A stretch of DNA of 64,000 bases from Auanema rhodensis. Its lineage: Eukaryota; Nematoda; Chromadorea; Rhabditida; Rhabditidae. Below, in pieces: positions 62,346-64,000 of the stretch. Every line of letters starts with the position of its first letter. Position 1 is the first letter of the stretch. The position numbers were made by a program, and so were the translations under genes. Location: the NCBI GenBank assembly GCA_964057225.1, contig OZ059898.1, positions 11,780,001-11,844,000 on the forward strand, read 5' to 3'. The notes beneath the pieces were generated by a model. The model was not told the origin of the DNA. It searched no databases and saw only the letters and a list, made by a program, of their open reading frames with translations.

Positions 62346-64000
62346 CTGAATAAGTAAGTATTATGAACCCCGTCAAATTGCTTTTTTTCTAATTTTATTT
62401 TTTCGTTTATATCTTGATATATCAAATGGATGGATGTCTATTTTTGGCAGAACATCATCATCATCGCCTTTGCTATGATGTGTAATGAGTTGTGAATTGG
62501 GGGGGGGGGACTATATCAGTTTGATAACCATGCTCTCTTTGTCTTTACAACTTGAAGACGTGCCTAAAAGATGCTGCAGCAAGATGTCGTACCAGCTGGT
62601 GCCAGTTTGCCATCACCTTAGTAGGTCTGAAGTGTGGACGACAAAAACTAGCCAAGTTAGCGCAAGAGTTATCGACAACGAAGACCATCATCAGCGACAA
62701 TCGTCGTTATCGACAACGGCAATATCACTTCATATCGAAAAGATTGAGAAAATGAGAGTGAAAAATAAAGAGAGAGCGAAATAGAGAGAGAGGGAGAGAA
62801 ACAGAGCCATGATCTTTCTTCGATGTCATTTCCTTCCTTCTTTTTCCCTTTTTATCGAATAGTCAGTGGTGAAGAAAAAATCGAGCGAAAGAAGTCTTAG
62901 ACGATATATGCGATTACGGTAACCGATGACTGTTTGCTGGTCCTCCAATTCGTTTCAGTTCAATGGAATCACCACTACTTGGTACTGTATTTAGTATGAA
63001 GTGTGTGTCTTCTCTGATGCACAATATGGACTTCTTGAATTTGATCATTCGTATATGGACGATACACCCGCGCTCATTCAGCTCCTTTAATTCTTTTGAT
63101 GATGATGATCTTCGAGACGGTGTGAGTTGAGAAGTTCCGAAATTGGTCAATGGACGTACCGATCTCTCCAAAAAAATTATGTTTTCATCTTTCATCAACT
63201 TCCGCTCTTAGTTGTTCTTTACTCGAAAGACCACTCAATACACGAAAAAATAAATGATTGAAAAGAAAGAAAGACGGTGAACACACACCGAATTGGCTGT
63301 CAGATAATTGAGCCGGCTCTTATGCTAAAGAGAGTACATTGAGGTAAAACATTGGTTCCAATAGTGTGAACATGCTTATTATATCGTATGGTGGTATCTT
63401 TCAACCAGCCGACTCTTCTTCTCCTATTTCGTTGCCGAAGTGGCATGAACTCAGTTTTTTTGAATGGAGCGCTGATGGAATTCTATCTCTCATCATCTTT
63501 GCTATTCTTTTGTAGCAGAGCAAGTAGCGTGGTCGGAGCATCTAAATGCTATTGTTTCTACTCACACCCCTCATTATCTGTGCGGGACGAACGGTGTCAA
63601 GAGCTACAATCCCTTACTGAGTAAGGCAGGGCAAAAGAGCCAGCCGACTCATCATGCTACGACTTATCCGATATGAGCTGCTCTGCTGGCTTAGGTCAAC
63701 TACCAGATACCGACAGAGAATAGGATGAAGATGATGAGAGTAGGAGTCCGGATGAATTTTATCCATCCCTTCGATAAAATTGGACAAAGGAATCGGATTG
63801 CCTGAGCTCAATACAGATTTCCCTTTCTTACATTGCTTCGCAGAAGACCGTAATTATAGTCATGATGATGAAATGAGGTGTCTCTAAGCTCCCATCTTCG
63901 CACTCTCTCTTATACACAGAATGAGTTTTTTTTCCTCCAATACAAAAATGGCCTTCAACTAAACCAGCCATTGAATAAAAAAACTGCTGCCAGCTCTTCT
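62346..64000. other. nhr-25 upstream intron, continuing past the window
   Basis: No zinc-finger exon is found here on the minus strand. Contents are a poly-G run near 62,501, a purine-rich GA stretch at 62,755-62,800 and otherwise unremarkable sequence. A minus-strand frame at 62,914-63,198 has no recognisable domain. Confidence 0.45.

Noticed and set aside
62552-62784. Cys-containing frame that briefly resembled a zinc-finger region for nhr-25
   Set aside because: It is on the wrong strand and lacks the nuclear-receptor zinc-finger spacing.

Overview
This is a nuclear window from a nematode, probably a rhabditid but not Caenorhabditis elegans. Base composition is AT-rich, and many introns are only 40-60 bases long with TTTCAG acceptors. 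Several start codons sit 8-22 bases after a 3' splice acceptor that has no visible upstream exon, which is the layout expected for spliced-leader trans-splicing. The muscleblind protein is very close to the nematode MBL-1 type. Exon models were built by hand from reading-frame phase and splice sites, so boundaries are predictions.

Left part (1-10,000): decayed fragments of a Polinton/Maverick-like element, namely an adenain-like cysteine protease and an antisense PolB tail at 0.9-1.7 kb, and a second dead protease copy at 7.8-8.0 kb. Between them lie a small six-exon gene of unknown function (2,007-2,839) and a tandem array of eleven identical tRNA-Gly(UCC) genes on a 179-bp repeat (5,762-7,622). 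A 47-bp inverted repeat brackets 0.6-2.9 kb.

Middle (10,051-23,510): slo-2, encoding a sodium/chloride-activated (Slack/KCNT-type) potassium channel. It has four candidate alternative first exons, 28 shared exons, a 12-nt microexon and a tRNA-Ser(UGA) in one intron. A small unidentified gene on the minus strand follows (23,749 to about 24,323). From 24.3 to 33.6 kb there is repeat-rich sequence with no confident gene. mbl-1 (muscleblind, CCCH zinc-finger splicing regulator) lies on the minus strand at 33,616-38,284, with about 7 kb of uncharacterised sequence upstream.

Right part (45,477-64,000) is gene-dense. It holds a coiled-coil protein (minus), an IFT80/che-2 orthologue (plus) with a perfect RFX X-box upstream, an ariadne-2-like RBR ubiquitin ligase (minus), a WDR89-like WD40 protein (plus), and the NR5A nuclear receptor nhr-25 (minus; its DNA-binding-domain exons lie outside the window). 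Gene pairs alternate between divergent and convergent.

From memory, slo-2, mbl-1, che-2 and nhr-25 are all on chromosome X in C. elegans. The window may therefore derive from the ancestral X linkage group. The many long GA/CT tracts would fit that, but this is an inference.
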